DNA of 64,000 nt. It comes from Diphasiastrum complanatum. Lineage: Eukaryota; Streptophyta; Lycopodiopsida; Lycopodiales; Lycopodiaceae. Each line of letters opens with the position of its first letter. Within the stretch, counting starts at the first letter, position 1. Made by a program: the position numbers and the translations under genes. The stretch spans positions 40,087,820-40,151,819 of the forward strand of contig CM055092.1 in NCBI GenBank assembly GCA_029204225.1, written 5' to 3'. Positions 11,431 through 26,673 of this stretch are shown here, piece by piece. A model generated the notes under the pieces. The model saw only the letters and a list, made by a program, of their open reading frames with translations, did no database searches and was not told the origin of the DNA.

Positions 11431-11443
11431 TGGCGTCATTGCC
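11431..11443 (+). promoter_or_regulatory. primer-binding site, tRNA-Asp type
   Basis: TGGCGTCATTGCC differs at two positions from TGGCGCCGTTGCC, the site used by many plant Tat/Athila gypsy elements and complementary to the 3' end of tRNA-Asp. Minus-strand cDNA synthesis would start here. Position just after an LTR-like end and 2.3 kb upstream of a gypsy gag supports the call. Confidence 0.6.
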
Positions 11444-11511
11444 CATTGAACCGCAACACCTTCTACATCAGAAACCTGCAACTTTGTCCACGCTCTGCCC
11501 GTCCCCTCACG

Positions 11512-12600
11512 ATCACATCTCAACTGGAGCCACCCCTGTGTTGAGATCTCACTTGGAGAGCTCCTGTCCAATCTCAACCGACGGTAATCTATTAAAATCT
11601 TGACTGACAGTTTCCACTCAGATCTCAACCGACAGCACTTCATCAGATCTCAATCGACGACCTCATTCCAATCTCGACCGACGGCCATGCGTTAGATCTC
11701 AATCGAAGCCTCTTTCTGAAATCTCGACCGATGGCCCTCAATCAAATCTCAACCAATGGTGCCCTATAAAATCTCAACCGACGGCCACTGTCACATCTCA
11801 ACTGAAGCCAATCATTCAGATCTCGACCGACGAGTTGCCTGAATCTCGACCGACACACTCAGTTAGATCTCAACCGACGGCCTCAGTAAAATCTCAATCG
11901 ACGGCCACTGTCACATCTCAACTGAAGCCAATCGTTCAGATCTTGACTGACAAGTTGCCTGAATCTCGATCGACGCACTCAGTTAGATCTCAACCGACGG
12001 CCTCAGTAAAATCTCAATCGACGGCCACTGTTACATCGCAATTGACGACCACTGCCAGATCTTGACCGATGTTGCCCTGTCTCAAATCTCAACCGAAGGC
12101 CATTCAGTAAAATCTCAACCGACGGTGCCCTGTGAGATCTCGACCGACGCCATCAGTTAGATCTGGACCGACGTCATCAGTCAAATCTCGACCGACGCCT
12201 CATGTGTCAGATCTTGACCGACGCCATCAGTTAGATCTTGACTGACACCATCAGTTAGATCTTGACCGACACCATCAATTAGCTCTCGACCGACGCCTCT
12301 TGTGTTAGATCTCGACCGACGGTTTTCGAACAGATCTCGACCGATGGGTCCCTATCAGATCTCGACCAACGTTATTAGTCAGATATCGATCGACGCCTCC
12401 TGTGTTAGATCTCGACCAACGGTTTTTGAACAGATCTCGACCGAGAGGTTCCTATCAGATCTCAATCGATGCTATCAGTGAGCTCTTGACCGACGCCTCC
12501 TGTGTTAGATCTCGACCGACGGTTTTTGAATAGATCTCGACCTACGCATCCCTATCAGATCTTGACCGAAGGAATTCGATCAGATCTCAACCGAAGCCAT
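11512..12600 (+). repeat. degenerate minisatellite in the gypsy leader
   Basis: About 35 copies of a core close to ATCTCGACCGACG, separated by 10-20 variable bases, so the monomer is roughly 25-33 bp. Higher-order repeats are visible: a unit of about 120 bp twice around 11835-12045, and a 100-bp unit whose CCTCYTGTGTTAG start recurs at 12296, 12396 and 12496. Core variants are mostly CG to TG or CA changes, as expected for methylated CpG. It lies between the primer site and gag. A 76-codon frame across it is an artefact of the repeat. Confidence 0.9.
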
Positions 12601-13450
12601 GGTGCCCAACTGCAACCAACACCCATTCGTCCACAAACGTAACCAGTCGCATTCACCCGCATTGTCCTGCACTACAGCCATTGCCACCACCTTACAACCG
12701 TAGCAACTGAAGTGATCCCTAGTGACATCCCTTGAATCGTAGTATCACAATTAACCGTCCCCAACCCTTACACCATAGTATTAACATTGAACCGCACCAG
12801 CCGCATTCAACAACAAACAAACACCTGCATTCACCATTCACAGCACCAACCCACAATCAAACTGTAAACATCCACCTAGACCACACTAAACAGACTAACT
12901 GCCAAGAACTGTAGCCACCACATTAGCTTACACTCAACCGCAACCACTACATTCAACCCCACCTGTCCACCGTCACAACCGTAGTCAACCATCACCAATG
13001 TAGTCACCACTAAGCCATAGTGCCCAACCGCATCCAACCGCACTTATTCGCCCTACGACTACCATCGGCAACCTTCACCGCAACACATAGACACTGCATT
13101 CAACCGTATCCGCCCTGGAACGATCACCTTGCCCTACCACCACATTACTTTGCACCCATCGCATTCTCCTCATCCATCGTAGCAACCACCATCGACTGTT
13201 GACATCGCAATTGCCTGTCGCAACCGCAACCACTGTTGCAACCGCACTCGCCTGCTACAACCGTAATCGACTGCTGACACTGCCAGTCCACATCCCTCCG
13301 TCCTCAATCGCATTAGATCGCAATCTACGTAGCCACCGCAATCGCAATCAATCGCAACTGAACGTAATCGAACGCAACTAACCGCCACCATCCATCAACT
13401 GCATCAGATCGCAATCACCCACACCCCACCGCAAACGGCAAACCGTAGGG
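12601..13450 (+). repeat. C-rich, G-poor degenerate simple sequence
   Basis: About 850 bases built from recurrent CAACCGCA, ACCGTAG and CCACCA-like words, with very few G on the + strand. It follows the minisatellite and precedes gypsy gag, so it is probably part of the same leader. Short frames rich in His, Asn, Thr and Pro result from base composition and are not proposed as genes. Confidence 0.7.
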
Positions 13451-13744
13451 ACCGCAAAAATCCAAAAAATAAATAAAAATAAATAACAAGTTTAAAAACA
13501 CCAGTACCTAATGGACCAACACAAAGACCCTGAAATTTCAGACAATTATCCATATGAGATCAGGTCCCATGTAGCTGAATAAATCAGACGCCATAGGCTC
13601 TACCAAATGCGGGCCGAACTCCAAGAGCCATCCACAAACCCATTCGAGGGACAAGAACCTGATAGACCCGAGTCTTTATGCGCATGACCCGATTTTTCTG
13701 GTGCTGAGCCCTCACAGGTCAGAACCAACCTAATGGAATTCCTG

Positions 13745-14810
13745 CTACCCACGGAGCTCATTTTGAAAGACGTACACCCAAGCTAGATCTACACAAGTTT
13801 GACGGTAGTTCGGACCCTCAAAGATTTTTGCAAATCTTTGAGAATGCATGTGATGTGTATGGCGAAACATCTCCCGATGCTATGGTCCAACTATTTTCGA
13901 TGACCCTGATCGCTAAAGCACATGATTGGTTTTTCAACCTTGATCGTGACGAAAAGATAGACTGGTCAATTTTAACAGAATCCTTTATCAAGCGTTTTAA
14001 GCTCTTTCACTTGACCAAGAGCCCTTTTGTCAGATTGAGTAACATCAAAATGGAAAAAGACGAACGTGTACAAGACTATATTGAGCATTTCAAACGCCTC
14101 AAAAGTCAAGTCCAAGAACACCCCTCCGAACAGATGCTCATCATCTGGTTTTTAGTTGGCCTTCCAAGATGGATTAGACGCGAGCTTAAATTCAATGATG
14201 AATATATGAGCCTCAAATTAGCTATGTCTGATGCCATCAAGGAAGAAGACGAAGGATCAGATGTTGACGAATCCAAGGAAAGACGAGCACCATGTGCTCC
14301 TCTCCATGAGTCGAAGTCGATCGAGGATATCCAAAATCAGCTTTGGAAATCCCAGTTGAAGTTGTTGAATAAGCAACATCAACTACAGATGGAGAAACTC
14401 ACCAATGAGTTTCAAGCTACCCTGAAGTCTATCCAAAGCAGTATGTCTGGTCAGTCAAACCCTGCACATGTACCTTATAGATGAAAAACAATATGGTGCC
14501 CACACTACCGGGCTACGCATCATGTTGATGCTTGTCCTTCATATCCACCTATCCAAGCACATATAGTCCAACAATATGAAGCACGACCATCACATTTTCA
14601 ACATTCCTTGACTTATCCCGAATATCCACCAGAAAGTCCAAAACCATTAGCCATATAAGATGGCTATGTCGTTATACAAGGGCCATTGCACACCAGATGT
14701 TTCATCTGTGGTGAAACTGGCCACTTCATGGGTGATTGTCCAGTCAAGACCAAGTACCATGCTGAGTGTCCTAACTGTATCAGAAAAAATAGTTGTGAAA
14801 GTACTGTACT
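13745..14810 (+). pseudogene. Ty3/gypsy gag (capsid and zinc knuckle)
   Basis: Homology starts about HFERRTPKLDLHKFDGSSDP and continues in one open frame from 13828 to 14482. It shows the retrotransposon Gag capsid pattern: AKAHDWFFNL, WSILTESFIKRF, VQDYIEHFKRLKSQV and GLPRWIRREL. A charged, Gln-rich tail follows. After a stop, the zinc knuckle CFICGETGHFMGDC lies at 14698-14739, with another stop at 14656 between the two. Gag packages element RNA. Protease and pol are missing to the right, so this is a 5' half-element. Confidence 0.85.
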
Positions 14811-15266
14811 TTAGAACCATAAATGGATCTACAAAAGATCCACAAGAGTGATTGGATGCTTGCTTAACAATCTATCAAAAAACTAGACACAAAAAAGTTG
14901 ATCTAGATTGGCAATTTGACAAACAACAAGCATTCACAATCAAAAGCATTGATCAACAATGAAATCCAAGCCCACCTATGTTTACTATAGGCCTTCAACC
15001 TGAGAAACAAGTAGAAATTGATTTGGTTTCATTTGGATCACGAAAACTCAATGTACATAGTGAACTAGCTTGAGATTGCCAATGAGCTCCAAAAATTTTC
15101 TGTCTTCTCACTATGGAGAGAGGGAATACATAGCAAATTCGACTTCCTTCTTGAAGTTAGGTGGATTTCCAGCATGTAATAAGGAAGTTAACTCACTCTC
15201 CTTGACCTAAAATGAAACCCTAGCCTATTTCCTAGAGTCATGCTTGGTAGACTTGGATCTAAACTT
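14811..15266. other. no gene seen
   Basis: About 450 bases between the gypsy zinc knuckle and the reversed family G gag. Frames are short and stopped. It may include decayed gypsy protease sequence, but I see no DTG or DSG motif. Confidence 0.4.
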
Positions 15267-15890
15267 CTAATTTTTTGAATATAGAGCTTGAGGATCCGAT
15301 CCTGAGCCTGAGGAGGATGTTGATCTTTTGATCTCCTCTTGTAGGAGCAGTGAGATTACTCTTGATAGAGTGATGTGCTCCTGGGTAGAAATTGCCATTA
15401 CCCAATTTTTGTAGGCTTCAGGTAGACTCCATAATAGAGTCATGAGTGCATCTGAATCTTCTATGACTGAGCCTGTTGTAGTCATCTGTTCCATAAGATT
15501 TTTGAAAGTGTTGAGGTGACTCAAAACACTATCTGCTTCAGCCATTCTAAGGTTGAAGGATTTCTTCCTCAAATGGAGCTTGGATGTAACGTCTCTAATG
15601 TCATAGAAGAGAGTTGCTAGGATGTCCCATGCAGCCTTAGTTGTTTGAGCAACACCTATGTGGCTGATCTGAGTGTTCTTTATGTTGAGGGTAATCATGG
15701 CAAATGCTTTGCCATCTCTTAGTCTCCACTTGGTGATGATGTCTGCATTATCTTCTGGTTTGAGTTATGTGCCATCAACGATGTCCCACAATTCTTTTGC
15801 TAGAAGTATAACCTTCATCTTGAATTTCCAGAGATGGTAGTTATCTCCATCAAGTTTGTTAATGAGAGATGAATTGGATGATGGATCCAT
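15267..15890 (-). pseudogene. copia gag N-terminus (family G)
   Basis: Minus-strand ATG at 15888-15890 opens MDPSSNSSL, then NYHLWKFKMKVILLAK, the start of the plant copia Gag domain. It continues through KAFAMITLNIKN, AAWDILATLF, NTFKNLMEQM and the helical tail to SGSDPQ. One TAA near 15760 interrupts an otherwise single frame of about 208 codons. It closely parallels the gag start of element B at 33573. It is cut at 15267 before the zinc knuckle. Upstream on its own strand an LTR of the same family follows almost at once, with no primer site between. Confidence 0.83.
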
Positions 15891-15949
15891 TTTGCTTGAA
15901 CGAGATCATTGGTAGCTTGTTTCATCTAATATAGAGATTTAGAAGAGAG

Positions 15950-16440
15950 GAAATATCTTTTAAGCTTTTAAGGCTATTTATGCCAGTCTTTGCATATGTA
16001 CAAAAGTTGGTAACCATCAATCACCTTTGGGATATTTGCTTGTCCAACTGTTTTAGGGTTACTCATCCATTGGCGAAGTCGGTCAGCAAAAATACGAAAA
16101 AGACAAAGGTGCCTTAAAAATAATTTCTAAGGTATTTTGGCCACTTGGCCAAAGTGTTGCATTTTTCACTAAGGAGAGAAAAAGGCAAAAAAGACGAAGG
16201 TGCCTTAAAAATGATTTCTAAGGTATTCTAGCCACTTGGCTAGAGTGTCACATTTTTCGCTAAGGAGCGAAAAAGGCAAAAAAGATGAAGGTGCCTTAAA
16301 AATGATTTCTAAGGTATTCTGGCCACTTGGCCAGAGTGTCGAATTTTTTGCTAAGGAGCGAAAAAGGCGAAGGTGCCTTTAAAAATGCGAGGAGAAATGT
16401 AGTGTCGCATTTTTTGCAAAATGGCCTAAAAAACCAATTT
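15950..16440 (-). repeat. family G LTR, 5'-truncated, with expanded U3
   Basis: On the minus strand this matches the family G LTRs at 53158 and 58200: GGCACCTTCG words, AAATGCGACAC words and the stretch around TTTGCATATGTACAAA. A TATA-like GGCATAAATAGCC lies at 15972-15984. The expected LTR start (TGTTAGATTTC) and the R-U5 end are both absent. Right of it, 16441-16690 holds only a near-palindrome (16512-16536) and no gene. Confidence 0.7.
16107..16379. repeat. 91-bp tandem repeat within the LTR
   Basis: AGGTGCCTTAAAAAT-type units start at 16107, 16198 and 16289 (period 91), with a shortened fourth start at 16371. Each full unit contains an inverted GGCC-ACTT-GGCC core and a TGTCGCATTTTTCGC-like element. 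The sibling LTRs at 53158 and 58200 show only single copies. Confidence 0.88.
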
Positions 16441-16689
16441 AGCATCAGTGTCGCAAAACACTTAGTTGCTCCAGATGTGCCAAAGGTAAAATGGCGATAG
16501 TGTCGGGTGTTGGGTTTTTCACCCGTGGAAAAACCCGAGTAAAAACACAGACTATAGCGACAATCAATTCAAATATGCAGACTATTGAAAAACAGTTCAT
16601 TTTTTTGCATGTTTCATTTGAGAGAGTAAAATGAGAGAAGGAAGGAGGGTAGTTAGGAAGAGTAGGAGTAAGATTAAACTCCAACATTT

Positions 16690-17306
16690 GGCATGTCGTA
16701 AGTGCTTGATCATCAGTATTTTTAGAACGAGCTTTCACCATTTCCTGTCGTTGATCGTCCTGCATCAATATTCATGTGATCTTGTCAAAGGTTGGTAGTC
16801 TTTCTCTTGATGCTATCCCACTCACAAACATATGATAGATATCTGCAATGCCGCATAACAGAGTTTGCACCAACTTGGCATCACATATGTGCTCGCCTAT
16901 GGAATGTAGTTCATCCCTTATTGCCTTGATTCTGGTCATATAAATTTGGATGTGCTCCCCTTGCTCCATACAGGCACTATTCAATTTTGACTTCAAAAAC
17001 ATAATTCTTGGTGGGTTTGAGGTCTCGAACTACTCTTTAAGTACATCCCAAACTTGTATTGGTGTCACAACATCACTGATGTGGGTAATGATGTGGTGCA
17101 CTGATAGGTTGATGAAGGTCAACTCACTCTTCATCTTCATGTCAAGCACTTTGATGTCTGCTTCATTTGGCAGTCTTCACTCATCACCTAATTCAACACC
17201 CCACAATCCCTTCTCTATCAAAATGTTTGAACTTCCACACTGCATAGTTGTAAATTCCGTCCAATTTGCTATTTTTGTTTGAAATGGACTCTCCCATGTT
17301 TGCCAT
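16690..17306 (-). pseudogene. copia gag N-terminus (family N)
   Basis: Minus-strand ATG near 17306 opens MANMGESPFQ. The Gag domain is recognisable in SELTFINLSVHHIITHI, VWDVLKE, RIMFLKSKLNSACMEQGE, HIQIYMTRIKAIRDELHSIGEHI and LVQTLLCGIADIYHMFVSGI. In-frame stops occur near 17175, 17030 and 16770. No zinc knuckle follows. It is a different gag from families A-F and G. Confidence 0.75.
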
Positions 17307-17976
17307 CTCCAAAATGCCTAGAACTACAACGGTAGCCTAAAAGAGGTATTATGGGCACAATGGCAATGTCAAAAAAATTTTTTAATGACGTGCACATTTT
17401 TTCTTATCAGGCAACCCAACGCTTATCACCAAATGGTTTTCGTTTCCAAAATGACTTTAGGCACACACACACTCCTACATCGATGCTCCCAAATTAAAAG
17501 GGCTTAAATTGGTTTTGGTGTCCACTAATCACTTTCTCCATGGCAAACACTTTGTTTTTACGTACCGTACTTGTAGTACAGTCTGGATGCCCTTCGTTTA
17601 AAGTCTGTAGCCCTTCGTTTGGCCCAAAACGGTTAAAGGAAGTGAAATTAAGAGATTTTTTAAGAAATAAAGTATCTTTTCAAAATGAAGAAGTTTCAAA
17701 CTTCACAAATTTATGGGTCTTAGGTCCCTTCAAGATGAAATTTTTTAAGGAAGTTGAAGGTCAATTTACACTTCAACCTCCTTTGGACCCTTTCAAATTG
17801 CTATGGACGATTGATCTTGATCCAATGGTTTTATGTTTTCCTTCCTCAACCATCCATCTCATGGAAGAGAGATCCTATGGTTTACATTCCATCGGGTGCG
17901 CTAATTTCGATTCATGCATACACAAACCCCTTTTAAACTTTGAGGCCCCACTCTCGATTGACGTGCCCTGTGCTGA
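17307..17976. other. no gene seen
   Basis: A 217-codon frame starts at 17540 on the + strand and runs into the CT microsatellite, where it encodes only Ser-Leu repeats. Its first 140 residues match nothing I recognise. I treat it as non-coding. The leader and LTR of gag N should lie here, but I could not identify a primer site. Confidence 0.5.
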
Positions 17977-19924
<1,948 letters not shown>

Positions 19925-20300
19925 TGTCGAAAATCGACACATTAGTCAGTGGAAGCTCAAGCGGGTGCATGTAGGATCAGAAATGCCACAATTAGCAGCA
20001 GAATAATCAAAATGATTCATACAGATGAGCAAATGAACAATACAGTAGTGGGACTGAAATCGCACTCTAATCAATATCAACAATGAGTACAATTTCCTGA
20101 AGTAATACCTTCAGCTTGTTGAGCGTGATAACGCTGGCTACAAGGAAAAACTCGAAAAATCAGAAGAAGTTTTCTGATGAAGATTATTGTTTTTTTTTAC
20201 TAACTTCCTATCTATAGTTTATTGTTCTATTACAAAATATGTACTTGTAAATATCTAATTAGCATTAAATGCTATCTGCCTCATTTATCACAACTATTTT
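19925..20300 (-). repeat. family G LTR fragment (3' part)
   Basis: On the minus strand it matches 53585-53925, including GTAGCCAGCGTTATCA, CTCAACAAGCTGAAG, TTGTACTCA and an end reading CGATTTTCGACA. The end at 19925 supports GACA as the true family G and B LTR terminus. The 5' part and any coding region are missing, so this is a solo-LTR remnant or truncated copy. Confidence 0.75.
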
Positions 20301-23300
20301 GAATGTACAAAGTAATTGGTCCTTTAACGTGGATCGGATTTCTAACTGATAGTATTGGAGTTTTACAATGTATCGAAAATATACAATGTCTCAAAAATAT
20401 ACACTGACTCAAAAAAGAACACTCCATACATCCCTTATGATATGTATGCACAATCTCCACATTCAGTTATTTATCCAATGGTATTCATTAATATCATAAT
20501 AGAAAATCTAATGAATATCGATATATGTGTGTTGTCACTTCTCTTCTTATTGGCAAACTTGGTAGTCTTTGATTACTTAAAATTAGTCATTTACTTATGC
20601 TTTGTGAATTTCATCCAAGGGATAAAAGGACTCGTTGTGAATGTGTGAATTTCAAAGGTACGATTATTTGAAGAGGCACATAGTCAACAGGCACATGTGA
20701 ATGAGACCTCCACGACATCTCCATGCATGGGATATGGTGCTTGGTCTAGCAGTATGGTGGCAACGTCTTAAGGCACTAACATCTAGAAACAAATCATAAT
20801 AGATAAAGAGTGATATCTTGATGGAGTGTATCATTTTCACGTGAATAAATTGATGTTGTTTTTTTATTGCTTGTAGATACAACATGCAATGTTGCACATC
20901 CAACATATCTTGAAATTAAGCCTACCAGTTGTACATTCATGACAACATGCAACATTTGTGGATATGTCCACCTACGCATCCACGTCGCCCACTAATGTTG
21001 TAAGAAGATAGGCACAAATGTGGATTTTGGATTTTCATTGAGGATGTGTGGAAAATGGGCTTGTTTGAAATTTGGGCTCTAAGTTCGTGTACCTTGCCCT
21101 TTGAAACTATTGTGCTGGGCCTTGAGTCCCTATTTGTAAACTATTGTACATCTTGTTTATGACTTGTTAGGATTGGATCTCTTGCCTAATTGATTTGTCA
21201 TAGTAAAAAATAAATGTATACATATAAGAGCTACATTGGCACGTTACTTTTAATCTATTCATGGCCACTATAGGCTCTAGTAGATTCCTCCCTTGTCAAC
21301 TTGAGAACAAAATTGGAAAATTTTGCTTGGTCATTGTGACAATATTCATACCACCATTCTAAGTGGAGATTTTCTTATAGAGTCATCCACAACAAAACCT
21401 TTTTCTAGACATACATGCTCATGCAAACAATATTTCATAGAGTTTTATAAAACATACTAGAATATTATATAAGGTCTATTATATAAGATTGCTAAAAATG
21501 TGCACAAGGGAACAACCCACAGCACAAATTCTTAATGACATGTTTTATTATGTCTTTTCTTATCACAAAATCAATCATTAAAAGAAACCATGTTGTAATC
21601 AATAACACCAGAATACACAAAGTGTTAATTTCAAAACATAAAAAGCTACAAATCTGAACTTAAATTTAATCCTCATAGAGGATAACTCCATCTTGTTTTA
21701 TTCTTACATTAGTATATTATGAAAGCACAAAATGATCACCATGACTACTTGTCTTTGTTAGGTTGATATTTTTAATTAAAATTGTACTTCAAGACAAGGA
21801 AAACCAGAGTTGTAGATAAAAAATAGAATCCAAATCTCACAACTACACTCCTATAGTTACAACAATATTTGATAACTACAAAGAGTTATTTACAAAATTA
21901 CAATTGTCTACAATAGGAGGTATGTATAAAGTACTATCTACAAGATGATTTACGATGGGAGGGATGATTTATTTTCTTGAGGTTAAATAATGATAGTGTG
22001 TATTGCTGCTTTGTACATAAATTTATTTTGTGTGTTTCATGCTTGTTATATTTCATGAGGAAAAGTAGCCCAATAATGTAGTCAACATAAGAACATTGAA
22101 TTACCACTTTAAACAAAACTAATATATTTTTATAGCCAGGGGTGCTATATTATTTGCATTTAAATGGTAGAAGGGACAAATTTTTTTGTCCTAGGGCACT
22201 TTATCATCCTTTAAGACTTGTTTTATTTTTTTTGAAGTAATAAGTTTGGTTTTGAGAAGAATTTTTTTTTAGTGATATTGTCCAGCTACTTGTTGTACAC
22301 TAAAAAATAAAAACCAAAGTTTTTGAGCAACCACTATTTTTTGTCAAACACAAAATATCAATAAGAAATTATAGATACCAAAATCAGTTAAAGTAGCCGA
22401 TTAAGAACTAAAACCAACTATAGTTGCAAAATTAACAACCAAAAGCAGCTAATTACTACCATAATACTAAAAGTGCTAAAAGTAACGAAATTCATTACAG
22501 AGAGAACCCTACAATGCTTAATTTACCCTTTCTCTTGTGGCTTCAATGACCGTCGGAACGATCGTCTGCTGCAACAGCCATCCTTTCAGACGATTCATCA
22601 AGCTGTGAATGTGTGGTTTCTGATTGATCCATGACCCCTGTAATAGCTAGTGATCCGTCATGGCAACTGGTCCGTGGCCGTTTGTGTATGTTGATGATCA
22701 AGATCAATTTTGCGGAATGCAAGAATATGTTTCGAACAACCCCATACTTGGCTTTGCCCCTTTGCACAATAGGCTCCAAGTGAGTGCATCACATAAACTA
22801 TGAGCATTATAAAACATGAAGTAGCAACAATTATCAATTTTACTCAACATTAGTTTGAGGGTAACTAAATGGAAAACCATCTCCTTTGTCATATGCTCTT
22901 CTTATTAGAACCTAAAGTACAAGTTAGATCCATTGATGATCCTCCAAGATCCCTGCCAGTACAATTTAGCTTTCAAGTTTTCCTTGCCAAGCATCGATGT
23001 CTCATACTAGAATTTTGCATGACTTAATTACCACAAGCAAGGATAACATTTTGATTTTTATAGATCCTTATCCTTGACTTATCATGAAGAAACCCATGAT
23101 TTTTCATCCCAAAGGTTTGACTAAAATCGTAAAGAATCCTATCAAACTCCAATACACTATGCAAAGTAAATATAATGTCATCACCATTAAGCAACCATAA
23201 GATAAAATGATATATTAAATTTGAAGTAGAAAAAATAAAGATGGCTATGCAACTAGATCTTTGCTACCCTTTTAATTCCATCCAAACCTTTGTAATGATG

Positions 23301-24470
23301 CAAAGCTAGATCCATGATGCATTGTGTTCTCAAACTTGGTAGTTGATATAAAAACTTGTACCTTCCTTTTTTTTTTATTTCCAAGGTACAGACTCCATCT
23401 TCCTTTTCACATAGTTTCTAGTAGGCTTTTAATCTTAAAATCTTCTTTTTTTTTCTTGTCTCTAGTGCCAACAATGTGCCACACAATCCTCCTTGCCAAA
23501 TTATAATGTTCTTCACCAAGATTTTGCAAAACAAGATTAAGCTCACATAAACACCATGGTTACGCTTAGTAAAGATAAGTTCAAATTCAGCTTTTAAAAT
23601 GCTTTTTATAAAGATAGTGTTCTTAACACAAGAGCTGTAGAAAAATGTGCATATTAATTACTTTTAAAAAAAATTCATACCTCACTAACTATCACAAATG
23701 TCATCACATCCTTTCACATATATGTTCTTCATATATTATCGATTATAGAAATTGAGCCATTGGTATTGGGGGATTTGCAAGAAAGATATGATGTGTCAAA
23801 CATGTGAGGGTATAGGTCAAACTTTGATATTCTCAAATGTCAATTTGCATTATTGTATCTTTAACTATAGTTTTATGAATGTCCATAGCAACAAGCACAT
23901 CAAAATTGTGTTTTTCAAATTGGATCTCTATTGAAGAAAGTGTGTGCATTTAAACTTTCTTATGTCAAGTGTTGAAATACAAGAAATCAACAAATACATG
24001 TAATAAAAGAAACGATTTTAAATAAACACTTCCTATTCCAATACAATTTTCATCGAATTGCATACATATGAAAGAAGTTTGCATCTAAATGATCATTCTA
24101 ACACAATGCTTTTAGCAATAAATCATTTATCGCTTCTAAAACTTGGCAACGAAATAACTTCAAGCTTTTCAAAACTCCCATGCATATTTGGATTATAATT
24201 AGATTAGTTAAAAAATATACCATTATTGGCAAATTCTTTTGAATTTTGTATCTTATACTATAACTTTTCTATGAGAAAGTAAAGGGCATCCAATATACCT
24301 ACAAGTGATTGTATTGGCTCCAATTCATTTATGCTTGATAGCTATAAATTTGCATGACACAATAGGCTCTAAGCTTTTAAGTAAAAAACAAAAGATTAAT
24401 AATGAGAAAATATAAAAAACTTATGATTATATTTTTTATGATCATGAGGATTAATATGTTGTATTTTCAG
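20301..24470. other. AT-rich non-coding stretch
   Basis: No recognisable gene over about 4.2 kb. A minus-strand 78-codon frame at 22543-22779 has a protein-like composition but no known motif. Homopolymer runs of A and T are frequent. I found no LTR ends, tRNA or clear tandem array. Confidence 0.45.
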
Positions 24471-24479
24471 CTCGAAATG

Positions 24480-24489
24480 TATATAAAAG
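24480..24489 (+). promoter_or_regulatory. TATA box candidate
   Basis: TATATAAAAG lies 215 bases upstream of the ATG of the small signal-peptide ORF at 24705. The match to a plant TATA consensus is very good, but such matches also arise by chance in AT-rich DNA. Confidence 0.35.
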
Positions 24490-24704
24490 TGTTTGTATTA
24501 ATACATGTGAAATGGATTGTCTTCGGGGAGACGACCTAAACTCTAGAATCCTAGCTTTCTATTAGGATTTGAATATCACCTTTGTCGTCGTTTTTTTATT
24601 ACTATCAAGACGTCCCTTTTGGTAATGGATGTAGCAATAACCATGAGTTCATAATAAATTTTGTCGGTTTCCAAGCACCAACGTCATCTTTCTCATTGAG
24701 AAGA

Positions 24705-24785
24705 ATGACATGTTCAATTTTGAATCTCGCTCTCCTTGCCATTGTCATTGGCATTGCCTTGAGCACCAAAGCCTTGCCTACATGA
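24705..24785 (+). CDS. 26-residue signal-peptide-like ORF, possibly truncated
   Basis: MTCSILNLALLAIVIGIALSTKALPT resembles a complete secretory signal: short polar N-terminus, hydrophobic core of about 15 residues, then small and polar residues suited to cleavage. TGA follows at once, so no mature product remains in this frame. Possibilities are the first exon of a secreted peptide gene, a pseudogene cut by a frameshift, or chance. The frame is open upstream to 24582, but the hydrophobic segment fits best with the ATG at 24705. The TATA-like box upstream is the only supporting context. Confidence 0.25.
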   Translation: MTCSILNLALLAIVIGIALSTKALPT

Positions 24786-25065
24786 AGTACTAAGCTTTGT
24801 ATCCCAGACTTTTCAAGGAAGTGCTCGTTTCTTATCTAGTTGCACATAAAAAAAATCTCACCAATCACCCAACATGCAACATCCATGGTAAATTGACAGA
24901 TGATACTCTATGTATGATTAATAATAGGTAGATTGAATTAACGGATTCAGTTGAAAATAAGCAGAACATTAATAGATGTGTTGAAAGGATCGTGCCATGA
25001 TGACATCTTCATTGAACATGAAATGTGATATAGATGATGACTATTAAATGGAACAAAGTTTCGTG

Positions 25066-26673
<1,608 letters not shown>

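Noticed and set aside
11835-12065. 76-codon ORF with repeated THSVRSQPTAS units
   Set aside because: It is the minisatellite read in one frame; CG decay and indels elsewhere in the array break it.
11512-12600. Regularly spaced repeats resembling a CRISPR array
   Set aside because: Cores are short and degenerate, spacing is irregular, spacers themselves recur in higher-order units, and the setting is a plant gypsy leader.
13020-13381. Short ORFs in the C-rich leader
   Set aside because: Low-complexity products of base composition, with no start context or motif.
20301-24470. Search for tRNA, rRNA or organelle-derived sequence
   Set aside because: No cloverleaf with a recognisable T-loop, and no rRNA or chloroplast gene motif was found by reading; a covariance-model scan would be decisive.
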